Positions 16,998-24,768 of a DNA stretch of 33,063 nt are shown here, piece by piece (the stretch's first letter is position 1; each line of letters starts with the position of its first letter). The stretch comes from QZKY01 sp964488675 (GTDB lineage: Bacteria; Pseudomonadota; Gammaproteobacteria; Burkholderiales; Burkholderiaceae_D): assembly GCA_964488675.1 (NCBI GenBank), contig CAZAWA010000015.1, positions 1 to 33,063 on the forward strand, written 5' to 3'. A program made the position numbers and the translations under genes. Below the pieces are notes generated by a model. It made no database searches, had not been told where the DNA came from, and worked only from the letters and a program-made list of their open reading frames with translations.

Positions 16998-17552
16998 TCA
17001 CCAGTGGGGAAACCGCAGGGCATTTCGTACATGAAATTTATGGTATGGGTGGGCTTCCATATACCAAAGTATGTGGCTTCTACAAAAATCTCGAAATGCT
17101 TCAGTTCTCCATAGCTCTTTCATCTCACGCTTAGTAAGTCGCAATGAAGAATCTTCTTTGTGCTTTGCACTAAATGCCCTGCCGGAATATGGATTTAGCT
17201 TGGGCCATGCCCGATTGGCGCTATGCAGGTGACCATGAGGTGTGGATGGATAAGGATCTGGATCAGAGCGCGTGAAAAACCATTTCTGAAATGCTATAAA
17301 TTCCATCCAGTCGGGGCGCTCTAGCGTCCTACCATGCGTCCCGGACAAGATGACTTCACTTTCATTGTTCAATATTTCTCGCTTAGATTCTTGCTCTTGC
17401 AGTTCTTCGTTATTGGCTTGGCGAGGATCAGTGGAGCTGTTTTCATCAGCTAGCCATAAGGCCACGGAAATTCTTTCATCATATTCATCGTGGCCTATCA
17501 GACCTATAGACAAGCTGATGTCCGCGAGCATTAATAAGGTTTTCGTTGGCAT
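16998..17552 (-). CDS. Unknown protein, putative partner of the SIR2-domain protein
   Basis: I do not recognise this family. From the ATG at 17552 it has 184 residues; an in-frame TTG at 17582 would overlap the SIR2 stop (TTGA) and add 10 residues. The N-terminal third is acidic (DEYDERISVALWLADE). The C-terminal third is aromatic and basic, with ELWRTEAFRDFCRSHILWYM and a terminal HKFHVRNALRFPHW. No signal peptide or membrane helix is seen. Immediate linkage behind the SIR2-domain gene on the same strand indicates co-expression and probably a shared role, such as sensor, inhibitor or co-effector of an NAD-depleting defence pair. That role is inference. Confidence 0.75.
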   Translation of the reverse strand: MPTKTLLMLADISLSIGLIGHDEYDERISVALWLADENSSTDPRQANNEELQEQESKREILNNESEVILSGTHGRTLERPDWMEFIAFQKWFFTRSDPDPYPSTPHGHLHSANRAWPKLNPYSGRAFSAKHKEDSSLRLTKREMKELWRTEAFRDFCRSHILWYMEAHPYHKFHVRNALRFPHW

Positions 17553-17578
17553 TTGCGTCTGTCCACGGGAAATCTGAT

Positions 17579-18664
17579 TCAATCTAACATCGGGTTAGCC
17601 GCACCGGGCACTCGAAGAGAGCGAGAATACTCGGGAAGCAATTGTGCGGCTGACAACTCGCGCCTAAGAGTGATCTGACTTGAATCGAATCGACCAAGGT
17701 GGGCCAACTCTTCTATGATGGCCTTCTTGTTACTCTCAGACAATCCCATAGCGGTGCCGAACACCCGCTTGGAATTTCTGACAGGTATGTCCTTCCAAGA
17801 ACCGAAGAGAAGCTGAAGATTTAGATCGTGATACGCGAATCCGAGAAAAGTCAGAATTTCCGCCTCAAAGATTGACGCACGAATGTGCTCGATCTGGCTC
17901 TCAAGCTCCGAAGTTCCCTCGGTAAATGTCCTAAGGGTTTGCGCAATCTTAACCAGCGTTGGCAATTGCTCATCGCTACCGAATGGGACAGCCATTTCAG
18001 ATTTCTGCCACGGCAGATTGCCAACTTGCCCGTAAGGATGAAGCACGGTGAGATTTGAAAGGATTTCTGCTGCTCTATCGGGACTACTGCCGTAGTAATT
18101 CTGAATCGAGTTAAAGAGAAAGTGCTCCAATGTTCGGTCGTAGTTGAAGGTGACTACCCTTACTCTAGAGAATCGTGAAGGTAGGTCTTCTTCTTGCGCA
18201 TTAAGGCTGATCAATTGAAAGAATGCGTCAAACCATGTGTCAGAAACTCGAGAGAAGTCCAACTTGTTGTGTATGTTTTTTGGGTTGATGTAGAGCTTGC
18301 TTTGACGCTCAGCCTTGAGAATTTCCGAGGCGATTGCAAGCTTCCCAAGTTCCTCTATCAGACCGTTTGATCGGTTGGAGTCAATGAAGTTATCAACTGA
18401 CGGGGCCTGCAGCATGCCAGTGCTGATCCTTCTTGCTGCGTTGTAATAGTCTTGTAACGAGCTGCTGTTGCCACGCCGTAGTGCCAATGCAGATAGCGCC
18501 TCCCGAAGCTTATTATCGCCGCCAACTAAAACATTGTAGTTTTCTACCCTGAATGACAAACTCGACGCAATTTTGCCCTTCAACTCGTTGCCTGTCGGCA
18601 TGTCAACCTCGAAACTCGCCCCAGCACCTAAGACAAATGTAATGAATTCTTGGTTGTCAACCAT
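17579..18664 (-). CDS. SIR2-like domain protein, candidate anti-phage NADase
   Basis: The 361-residue product has a SIR2-like NAD-binding domain: the N-terminal GAGAS motif (residues 13-17, VLGAGASFEVDMPTG), TFNYDRTLE with N174 and D176, and the catalytic-type histidine H209 in VLHPYGQVG. The layout fits the SIR2 proteins found in prokaryotic defence systems, many of which deplete NAD+ on infection. It lacks visible STING, TPR or NTPase fusions; its own C-terminal 140 residues are of unknown fold. The next gene is coupled. There is no clear ribosome-binding site before the ATG at 18664. Function is inferred from family and island context. Confidence 0.85.
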   Translation of the reverse strand: MVDNQEFITFVLGAGASFEVDMPTGNELKGKIASSLSFRVENYNVLVGGDNKLREALSALALRRGNSSSLQDYYNAARRISTGMLQAPSVDNFIDSNRSNGLIEELGKLAIASEILKAERQSKLYINPKNIHNKLDFSRVSDTWFDAFFQLISLNAQEEDLPSRFSRVRVVTFNYDRTLEHFLFNSIQNYYGSSPDRAAEILSNLTVLHPYGQVGNLPWQKSEMAVPFGSDEQLPTLVKIAQTLRTFTEGTSELESQIEHIRASIFEAEILTFLGFAYHDLNLQLLFGSWKDIPVRNSKRVFGTAMGLSESNKKAIIEELAHLGRFDSSQITLRRELSAAQLLPEYSRSLRVPGAANPMLD

Positions 18665-19159
18665 TAGGATAGCGCCTGTGATGACTGTTTAAGTGCGATG
18701 TTCTACCTGACTTTTTATTGCGAATTTGCATGCTAACACTGTAGTTTTTACATTAAAAAGATAAGCGCAAGCCTATGAAGCCAGAGAGCCTGCTATCTTT
18801 AGCCATGCATACCATGCCATATGCATAAATAACAAAATCGACAAACTATGTAGACACCTGTGCGCCGCGATTTGTATAACAGATAAATTTTCGAGCGCTA
18901 ATGTCTGCTTCTGGCCGAAAGAAGAAGCCGATAATAGGAAACTTGTTGATCATACCAAACCAATTACCTCGAAATATATTTTCAGCAAACATCTCTCTAC
19001 TCACCCAATAAACCATATTCAGAAGGCACCCCCCTCTCCCCTCTTGCAAAGCTATCCATATGCGTTCTTAGTCATCACCAAGCGACTATAGCGGGTTATC
19101 AACACCAATCGTCAGGCTGGGGTACACCCTAGACATACACTCCACTGCGCCCTCAATTG
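18665..19159. other. Intergenic region between the SIR2 gene and the serine recombinase
   Basis: About 500 bp of AT-rich DNA separates the divergent SIR2 and recombinase genes. It contains an inverted repeat ATGCATA-(8 nt)-TATGCAT at 18805-18826, about 140 bp upstream of the SIR2 start, which could be an operator. A 67-codon minus-strand frame (18846-19049) is present but unsupported. I see no RNA gene. Confidence 0.4.
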
Positions 19160-19194
19160 TGTCAGGTATGGGTTAATTTCGATATTTATTGACA
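19160..19194. promoter_or_regulatory. Possible recombinase-binding (res-like) site
   Basis: TGTCAGGTA at the left and TATTTATTGACA at the right form an imperfect dyad of 35 bp, with TGTC/GACA ends like a resolvase subsite. It lies 52 bp upstream of the serine recombinase start and overlaps its promoter, the arrangement seen for tnpR autoregulation. This is a pattern match by eye only. Confidence 0.35.
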
Positions 19195-19218
19195 TTATGT
19201 TGATTGGGTCTTAGAATC
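19189..19218 (+). promoter_or_regulatory. Promoter of the serine recombinase gene
   Basis: A consensus -35 TTGACA (19189-19194) and a -10 TAGAAT (19213-19218) are 18 bp apart. Start of transcription would fall about 20 bp before the ATG at 19247, which is preceded by AGGGGG. Confidence 0.6.
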
Positions 19219-19246
19219 AAACCTTACATACACCTAAGGGGGCATC

Positions 19247-19816
19247 ATGTCAGGCAAGCAAGTTGGTTATATCCGTGTCAGTACGGTTGATCAGAACACT
19301 GTGAGGCAATTAGAAGGGGTTAAGCTTGATAAGGTGTTTACTGACAAGGCCAGCGGGAAGGACACCAATAGGCCAGAGCTCGCAGCAGCACTGGACTACT
19401 TGCGTGAGGGAGATACCTTCATCATTCATAGCATGGACAGGCTTGCTCGTAACACTGAGGATATGCTTAGAACAGTTAGAGAACTCACAGCCAAAGGAGT
19501 AACAGTCAAATTCATCAAAGAGAACCTAACCTTTACTGGTAACGGCTCGTCACCGATGGATACCCTTATGCTCACCATGCTTGGTGCCTTTGCTGAGTTT
19601 GAACGATCACTGATAAAAGAGAGGCAGCGAGAAGGGATAGCAATAGCTAAAGCAAAGGGAACTGTCTACACTGGTCGCAAGCCTTCCTTGAGTGAAGATA
19701 AGGCGAAGGAACTTTTACAGCGTATCAGCCAAGGGGATAAGAAAACTGATCTGGCCAAGGAGTATGGGGTAAGCAGGGAAACCATCTACCAATATGCCCG
19801 TAGAGGGTCACTATAG
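19247..19816 (+). CDS. Serine recombinase, resolvase/invertase family
   Basis: This small serine recombinase (189 residues) has the catalytic domain GYIRVSTVDQNTVRQL with nucleophile S12, the loop DKASGKDTNRPEL, the arginine motif SMDRLARNTEDM and the dimer/E-helix AEFERSLIKERQREGI. It ends in a helix-turn-helix (TDLAKEYGVSRETIYQYAR). The length is that of Tn3-type resolvases and DNA invertases. AGGGGG lies before the ATG. No transposase accompanies it, so it may resolve island multimers or invert a nearby segment. It is not the island integrase. Confidence 0.95.
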   Translation: MSGKQVGYIRVSTVDQNTVRQLEGVKLDKVFTDKASGKDTNRPELAAALDYLREGDTFIIHSMDRLARNTEDMLRTVRELTAKGVTVKFIKENLTFTGNGSSPMDTLMLTMLGAFAEFERSLIKERQREGIAIAKAKGTVYTGRKPSLSEDKAKELLQRISQGDKKTDLAKEYGVSRETIYQYARRGSL

Positions 19817-20049
19817 CCCTCAGAAGGCACTCGTAAGATCATGGCAAGCAGCGCTCAGCATGGCGATGAAAGCCATCAAAACGCCCTCTAGTCGATCTGT
19901 TCGGTTAGTTGTTGATTCTTATAAGGAATTGGCAATTAATGGCAGCAAACCCTCCCTATAACAGAGAACCATCTTTAATTGATGAATCTATCGTGTGCAG
20001 ATGCGTTCCTATCTGTTGATTTCACCCCCCCCTATAAGATTTCATCACC

Positions 20050-20850
20050 ATGATCAAAGCAAAGAATAAGATCGTAAAGCGGATCGACGAAGGTCAGCCT
20101 CAACCACCAGAACCTGTCAACTTGAGACTTGATGAAATAGAAGTAATTGATAAGGTCTTTCAACACAGATCAGGTAACTCAACAGCAAGCTCAAAGCATG
20201 TTGATGTCTTAATGAAAGCTATAAGGAACTCCAAGGGACAACCATTTGAAGCCCTTACAGTCTTCTGGGTTGGTGATGGTTGGGTGCTGGTTGATGGTCA
20301 TCATCGCCACAAGGCTTATCTTCAAGCAGGATATTCTCTACCTGTGCCAGTAAAGGTACTCACCGGGGACATTGATATTGCTATTGGAGAGGCTCTTCAA
20401 GGCAACTCAAGGGATAAGCTGTCGATGGGAAGCAGGGAGAAGTCCAATGCAGCCTGGAGGCTCGTAGTAGGCACTGATCTATCAATAAATAAAACCAGTG
20501 AGCTCTCAACACGGTCAAGGCAAACCATTATTACAATGCGCGGGGTCAGGGATACCCTATTGCAGAAGTATCCTTCGGCTTACCTTATTGACTTAGGATG
20601 GTGGGATGCACAGCGTGTACACAAGGGACTTAAGCTTCAAGAAGACTTTGACGACGATTGGATGGAGAAACAGGCGAAGGAACTAGCAGACAAGCTAGTG
20701 AGGCTCCTTGGGAAGAACTTAGGGAATCAACCGGATGTACTCTGGAAAGCCTTGGATATCTACGATAGCCGAATCACGGATAGGTTCCTTGAGAATCACG
20801 GCATTGATCCAGAAGAAGATGATTCAAAGCAAGTAGAAGATGCGTTCTAA
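20050..20850 (+). CDS. ParB/Srx-domain protein
   Basis: The N-terminal half has a ParB/sulfiredoxin-like fold: LRLDEIEVIDKVFQHR, then a motif region VDGHHRHKAYLQAG (residues 81-94), equivalent to the nucleotide-binding box of ParB proteins. A helical stretch around 120-190 could hold a DNA-binding segment (NKTSELSTRSRQTIITM). The C-terminus is acidic (DPEEDDSKQVEDAF). At 266 residues and without a ParA neighbour or visible parS sites, chromosomal or plasmid partition is not demonstrated. Stand-alone ParB-like proteins occur in phages and islands as regulators or nucleases. The role here is open. Confidence 0.8.
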   Translation: MIKAKNKIVKRIDEGQPQPPEPVNLRLDEIEVIDKVFQHRSGNSTASSKHVDVLMKAIRNSKGQPFEALTVFWVGDGWVLVDGHHRHKAYLQAGYSLPVPVKVLTGDIDIAIGEALQGNSRDKLSMGSREKSNAAWRLVVGTDLSINKTSELSTRSRQTIITMRGVRDTLLQKYPSAYLIDLGWWDAQRVHKGLKLQEDFDDDWMEKQAKELADKLVRLLGKNLGNQPDVLWKALDIYDSRITDRFLENHGIDPEEDDSKQVEDAF

Positions 20851-21046
20851 GAGCGCTAGGAGTACCCAAGGATGCCACTAGTAGTCAAGTGCTATACCAG
20901 TCAAATTTGACTATCCACTACTGTGACTACCAACTTCTGAGTCATAACATTTGAAAATGGATCGAGAATCCATTAGATTGTGGGGTTACCCCTGTATTGC
21001 CATAAGGCAGAGGGTCAGATCTGACTAATATAAAAAGGCTATAAAA

Positions 21047-21706
21047 ATGAGATCAAAAGTAATCGCTTTCGCCGCATTATCTCTATCAATCATTCTGTTG
21101 AGTGGTTGTAAAGTTGGTGATGCCCCAGCGAAAACTAGTCAATCACAAGCAAACCAAAAAATGGCTGATGAAATAAATACCAAGCTTAGCGATAACATTG
21201 CATCTGCACAGGCGCAGGCAACTAAAGACAAAACTGCTTCTGAAATCTTAATTGAAAAGAATTCTATAAAATCGAAAGAGCAGATCGATGCCCAAACTAC
21301 GACAAGCAGAAAACTTTATATCGCATCGAATCAGTTCTTCGGAGCATATTTACTGAATACATTAACTCGTCCAGAATATTGCTCCTCCTTGGGAGCACCA
21401 ATTAACTCATTTGTGGAAGCATATAAGAAAAAAAATAGACAATTGTTCTTAATTGCAGAAAAAGTACAAACGCAATTCACAAAAGAAAACGGTAAGCAGT
21501 ATGGCGCTGATAAGATGTACGAGGCCATTTTGCCTTCCTTGCAAAAGTTCGTAGTACAAAACATGAAGGACTTATCTGCTCAGTCGGGTATGACAGAGAA
21601 ACAAGTTTGTCTGTTATTTCAGAATAATGCCTTACCAATAGCAGATGAAATGGATATTAAGAAAAAGATGCCTCAAGTTGCTGATGTATTATTGGCCAAC
21701 TCTTAA
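21047..21706 (+). CDS. Putative lipoprotein of unknown function
   Basis: The 219-residue product has a lipoprotein signal with lipobox LLSGC (cysteine 21), so it is predicted to be lipidated and membrane-anchored in the periplasm. Residues about 25-85 are polar and glutamine/alanine/lysine-rich (SQSQANQKMADEINTK), likely a coiled coil. The remainder contains two cysteines (YCSSLGAP, KQVCLLF) that may form a disulfide. I do not recognise the family. It is the last gene before the internal att-like site and has the low G+C of the island. Confidence 0.75.
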   Translation: MRSKVIAFAALSLSIILLSGCKVGDAPAKTSQSQANQKMADEINTKLSDNIASAQAQATKDKTASEILIEKNSIKSKEQIDAQTTTSRKLYIASNQFFGAYLLNTLTRPEYCSSLGAPINSFVEAYKKKNRQLFLIAEKVQTQFTKENGKQYGADKMYEAILPSLQKFVVQNMKDLSAQSGMTEKQVCLLFQNNALPIADEMDIKKKMPQVADVLLANS

Positions 21707-21712
21707 TCCCAT

Positions 21713-21827
21713 GTATCACAACAAGGCGTAACCTTCGGTTTACTGATTAAGTTGCTTTTGTCTATGATAGGCTAGGGCTGAAGATGCTGTAATTGCTCAC
21801 TGCAAAATCTTCCTGCAGGCGGCGCCA
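21713..21827 (+). repeat. Internal attachment-site relic resembling the right end
   Basis: GTATCACA (21713-21720) lies exactly 99 bp before a core-like CCTGCAGGCGGCGCCA (21812-21827), which matches 14 of 16 bases of the tRNA-Thr core. The right end has the same spacing (29626 to 29725). Between them TGAAGATGCTGTAATTGCT (19 bp) is identical at the same offset, as are CTATGATAGG and other blocks. This marks a former element boundary inside the island. Confidence 0.8.
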
Positions 21828-21937
21828 ATAAAATCACACAACTCACAAGGTTGGGCTTTTTGTTTTTTGGCTTCGTGTAACCGTTATGTAACCCGTTTTG
21901 GCAAAACAGAATCTGATTGCTCTAAGTAATAAGTGCT

Positions 21938-21991
21938 GCTTGGGACTATTAATCCGCAGATCCCTGGTTCGAGCCCAAGTCAGGGGAGCCA
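21938..21991 (+). pseudogene. 3' relic of a tRNA-Asn gene
   Basis: The sequence from GGGACTATTAATCCGCAG through GGTTCGAGCCC to GGGGAGCCA is the 3' part of a tRNA of the Asn type: anticodon arm (GTT altered to ATT), T-arm and acceptor strand with CCA. The matching 5' half is absent, so it cannot form a tRNA. It most likely is an old attachment-site fragment carried by an element that once used tRNA-Asn. Confidence 0.65.
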
Positions 21992-22004
21992 AATTTTAGA
22001 AAGA

Positions 22005-22029
22005 CCCAATCGAAAGGTTGGGCTTTTTT
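22005..22029 (+). terminator. Rho-independent terminator after the tRNA-Asn relic
   Basis: CCCAATC-GAAA-GGTTGGG (22005-22022) is followed by CTTTTTT. It lies 14 bp after the tRNA relic, in the place a tRNA terminator would occupy, and would isolate the Hxs locus from upstream transcription. Confidence 0.8.
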
Positions 22030-22269
22030 CTTTTCACCTTTCCCATCTGTTTTATGGGGCTCCGGTATTCGGTCACGGTTCGGTGCTGCGCAATGCAGAA
22101 CTCAACCGAACTGTCTGGAATAGTCAACATAACAACAAGTTTGTGAAATTTCAGCTATTTTATAAAATTTTAAATATATTTATCCTGTGTTAGTGCTCAT
22201 ATGCTATGCTTTCGTAGCAACACATTAGATGTTCTCCGAAACAACCATAGATAACAAAGGAGGAATGTA

Positions 22270-22572
22270 ATGCTTTCGCTTCCCAAGGTCGATAAAGGCG
22301 TAAAACGCGCCATGACTCGCACAGAAAAGATTCAAAAAGTAGTTGTAGGTGTGGCTGTAGCTTTAGGTGTTACTTTTGCTGCAATGCCAGCCCAGGCTTC
22401 TCAGATGCCGACTTCACAAGTGGCCAAAGAAATGACGGTTGTGAGTGAGGGTGCCCTGTTACTAACACCGTCGACGCAGCTTATGCAAATCGCCCAGCAT
22501 GGGTCACATTGGTCACATTCTTCTCACGCCTCTCACGCCTCTCACGCATCACACTATTCAAGCCGTTACTAA
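22270..22572 (+). CDS. hxsA: His-Xaa-Ser repeat precursor peptide HxsA
   Basis: This is the substrate peptide of the Hxs system. The 100 residues comprise a basic N-terminus, a hydrophobic segment (KVVVGVAVALGVTFAA, residues 23-38) ending in AMPAQAS, which looks like a Sec signal with a signal-peptidase I site, a spacer, and seven tandem His-x-Ser triplets at residues 77-97 (HGS, HWS, HSS, three HAS, HYS) before a terminal SRY. AAAGGAGG (22256-22263) fixes the ATG at 22270, although a second ATG at 22312 would also keep the signal. The next gene begins directly at the stop (TAAATG). Modification by HxsB/HxsC is inferred from the known family grouping; the chemistry is unknown to me. Confidence 0.88.
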   Translation: MLSLPKVDKGVKRAMTRTEKIQKVVVGVAVALGVTFAAMPAQASQMPTSQVAKEMTVVSEGALLLTPSTQLMQIAQHGSHWSHSSHASHASHASHYSSRY

Positions 22573-23010
22573 ATGATGTTTGATGATGCTAGCTTATCTG
22601 CTTTCCAAAGCGGAGAAGATGAACTTGGGGTCTATGCTCGCTTGAGTGTAGACCCTAATGTTTTTTCTGAAACAGCCATTCTTAAATCAGCCTATTGGTT
22701 CACCGACCAATATTTCCTTTTTCTCGCAAAGAAAAAAGAATCTGGTTTTTGGGAGGTCGAATTCAGACTAAAGGAGGGAAAGTCACTCGACATTCTGAAA
22801 GCTGCCTGCGGGGAGTTTTCGAACAGCCTGATCGATCAAGAAATTCGACAGAAAGTGATTAGTGAAACAAAAGATGTTAGGGATACGCTTATTAAGAAAG
22901 CATTTTTTGAAGCCAAAGCCCCTCTGCCAGCGAAAACAATTTCTACTGAGTCGCACCTTCCGAATTCATCTCATTCATACATAGATGACCCTGTAAGCGC
23001 GAGTCGCTGA
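22573..23010 (+). CDS. hxsD: Hxs system protein HxsD
   Basis: HxsD is the small conserved partner of the Hxs radical SAM system, of unknown mechanism and possibly a peptide-binding or chaperone subunit. The 145-residue product matches the family pattern: VDPNVFSETAILKSAYWFTD near residues 19-38, then the signature helix FSNSLIDQEIRQKVISETKD (about 84-103) and VRDTLIKKAFFEA. The last 30 residues are polar and probably disordered. Its ATG directly abuts the hxsA stop, so the two are probably translationally coupled. Confidence 0.85.
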   Translation: MMFDDASLSAFQSGEDELGVYARLSVDPNVFSETAILKSAYWFTDQYFLFLAKKKESGFWEVEFRLKEGKSLDILKAACGEFSNSLIDQEIRQKVISETKDVRDTLIKKAFFEAKAPLPAKTISTESHLPNSSHSYIDDPVSASR

Positions 23011-23015
23011 GGCTT

Positions 23016-23249
23016 ATGGAACTCACGCGCCAAATTGATAATTCGATTTATTCTAGAAAAGCTTTAGCTGCCACACGGGAAGCTTACCGGTCTTACTGCA
23101 ATGTTCAAGTAAGGCCAAGCAACGATGGCAAAGTTGGGGTTACGGTCGAAGTGATGGATGAATATAAGGAGCAGCAACGACAAGTAATCCTAGAATTTTG
23201 GAACTATTTCCTCGACACATCCTGCAAGCAACATCTGGAATCGGTTTAG
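23016..23249 (+). CDS. Small HxsD-like protein within the Hxs locus
   Basis: This 77-residue protein begins 5 bases after hxsD and ends 4 bases before hxsB, so it belongs to the operon. Aligned by eye with HxsD, it keeps the order (V/I)D-x-x-(V/I)-(F/Y)S-x-x-A-(I/L) near residues 7-17, a central beta-like stretch, and EFWNYFLD near residues 60-67 against EFSNSLID in HxsD. It therefore looks like a shortened HxsD paralogue. It lacks the C-terminal helix of HxsD. It could form a heterodimer with HxsD for peptide recognition. This relationship is my inference, and I know no family name for it. Confidence 0.75.
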   Translation: MELTRQIDNSIYSRKALAATREAYRSYCNVQVRPSNDGKVGVTVEVMDEYKEQQRQVILEFWNYFLDTSCKQHLESV

Positions 23250-23253
23250 AGTC

Positions 23254-24768
23254 ATGGCCAATACAGCATTTCTCCCTCGAGAACATTTTATATCACCAAG
23301 TACCGAGTATTCGTTGTTGCCTTTCCGGTTTGATAAACGCATTAATGGTGATTATCTTCTGGTGAATGAAGTGGGTGAATACCATCTTCTCCCGCCTGTT
23401 GACTTCCACAGTTTCATCCAACATGAGCTTGCACCAAATTCGCAGACTTATTCAAAACTAAAATCAAAGCATTTCCTCAGCGACAAAAACTCTTCAGCCC
23501 TTTTCGAAGTCTTGGCAGCCAAATATCGGACTAAAAAATCCTTTCTTGAAGGCTTTACCAAACTTCATATTTTTGTAACTACACTTCGATGCAATCAATC
23601 ATGTCAATACTGTCAGGTGACAAGGCAGAGCGAATCGGCGACATCATTCGATATGACAGAGCAGGTGATGCACAAATCAGTTGACCTAATGCTGAATAAC
23701 CCATCTCCAGTAGTGACAATGGAATTTCAGGGCGGAGAATCTCTGCTGAATTTCGAATTGGTTAAGGAGGGGGTTCTGTATTCAAAGGAGCGTAATGTCC
23801 ATACTGGAAAATGTATTGAGTATGTCATCTGCACAAACCTCGCCCTGCTTGAGGACAGTCACTTAGATTTTTTCAAAGAACATAATGTTCAAATATCATC
23901 TTCCCTAGACGGCCCAGATTTTATTCATGATCGGAATCGCCCCATGAATAGGGGCGGAAGCCATGCAACTGTAGTGAAAAATATTCGTAGGGCTCAAGAA
24001 GCATTGGGAAGGCAATCGGTTTCATGTCTCATGACAACCACAAGAGCTAGCTTGAAGTATCCGCGTGAAATCGTGGATGAATACATTCGAATGGATATGA
24101 GTTCCATGTTCGTGCGAGACCTAAATCCTTATGGTTACGCATTAAAGACTCAATCAGCAATTGGTTATTCTACTGCCGAATTTCTTCAGTTTTATAAAGA
24201 ACTTCTTGGGCACATTATCGAAATTAATCGCAAGGGTCACACCTTCCCTGAGGCCTATGCATCTTTGATTCTTAGAAAAATCCTCACACCATGGCCAATA
24301 GGGTTCGTAGATTTGCAGTCGCCCAGTGGCGCAGGAATGGGGGTGGTTGTCTATAACTATGACGGCGATGTTTATGCATCTGACGAATCACGAATGTTGG
24401 CCGAGATGGGGCAGCATACATTTCGGATTGGAAATGTGGTCGAGGACAGCTACAACGATATATTCTTTGGTGAGACGATGCAAACTATTGCATCCGCCGC
24501 ATGCAATGAAGCCTTGCCAGGGTGTTCTGATTGTGCTTACCAAGCATACTGTGGCGCTGACCCTGTTCGGAATTTCTCAACACAAGGGGACATCATCGGG
24601 CATCGCCCGACAAGTAGTTTCTGTGAAAAGAATTTGGGCATGATTAAACACATCTTTGATTTGTTGCTAAACGCAGATCAAGATCTTGAACGAATTTTCT
24701 GGGCTTGGATTAATCGTGAGGATGTAAACCTGATGCAGTTACCTAGGCCATCATGGTTATCAAAATAA
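23254..24768 (+). CDS. hxsB: Hxs system radical SAM maturase HxsB
   Basis: This is a radical SAM enzyme of 504 residues. An N-terminal region of about 105 residues (LLPFRFDKRINGDYLLVNEVGE) precedes the catalytic barrel. The cluster motif is C113-x3-C117-x2-C120 (CNQSCQYC), followed by FQGGES (159-163), SSLDG and other SAM-barrel segments. A C-terminal SPASM-like region has C417, C424, C427, C433 and C457 (CSDCAYQAYCGADP), suited to auxiliary iron-sulfur clusters. Such enzymes modify ribosomal peptides post-translationally; HxsA is the natural substrate candidate. The gene ends 16 bp inside hxsC. Confidence 0.92.
   Translation: MANTAFLPREHFISPSTEYSLLPFRFDKRINGDYLLVNEVGEYHLLPPVDFHSFIQHELAPNSQTYSKLKSKHFLSDKNSSALFEVLAAKYRTKKSFLEGFTKLHIFVTTLRCNQSCQYCQVTRQSESATSFDMTEQVMHKSVDLMLNNPSPVVTMEFQGGESLLNFELVKEGVLYSKERNVHTGKCIEYVICTNLALLEDSHLDFFKEHNVQISSSLDGPDFIHDRNRPMNRGGSHATVVKNIRRAQEALGRQSVSCLMTTTRASLKYPREIVDEYIRMDMSSMFVRDLNPYGYALKTQSAIGYSTAEFLQFYKELLGHIIEINRKGHTFPEAYASLILRKILTPWPIGFVDLQSPSGAGMGVVVYNYDGDVYASDESRMLAEMGQHTFRIGNVVEDSYNDIFFGETMQTIASAACNEALPGCSDCAYQAYCGADPVRNFSTQGDIIGHRPTSSFCEKNLGMIKHIFDLLLNADQDLERIFWAWINREDVNLMQLPRPSWLSK

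Noticed and set aside
18846..19049. A 67-codon minus-strand frame between SIR2 and the recombinase
   Set aside because: No ribosome-binding site or recognisable domain.
22077..22112. An imperfect hairpin upstream of hxsA (GTTCGG/CCGAAC)
   Set aside because: The short stem with a large loop is not convincing as a terminator or riboswitch.
21933..22193. An 86-codon frame across the tRNA-Asn relic
   Set aside because: It reads through the tRNA relic and terminator. There is no coding signature.
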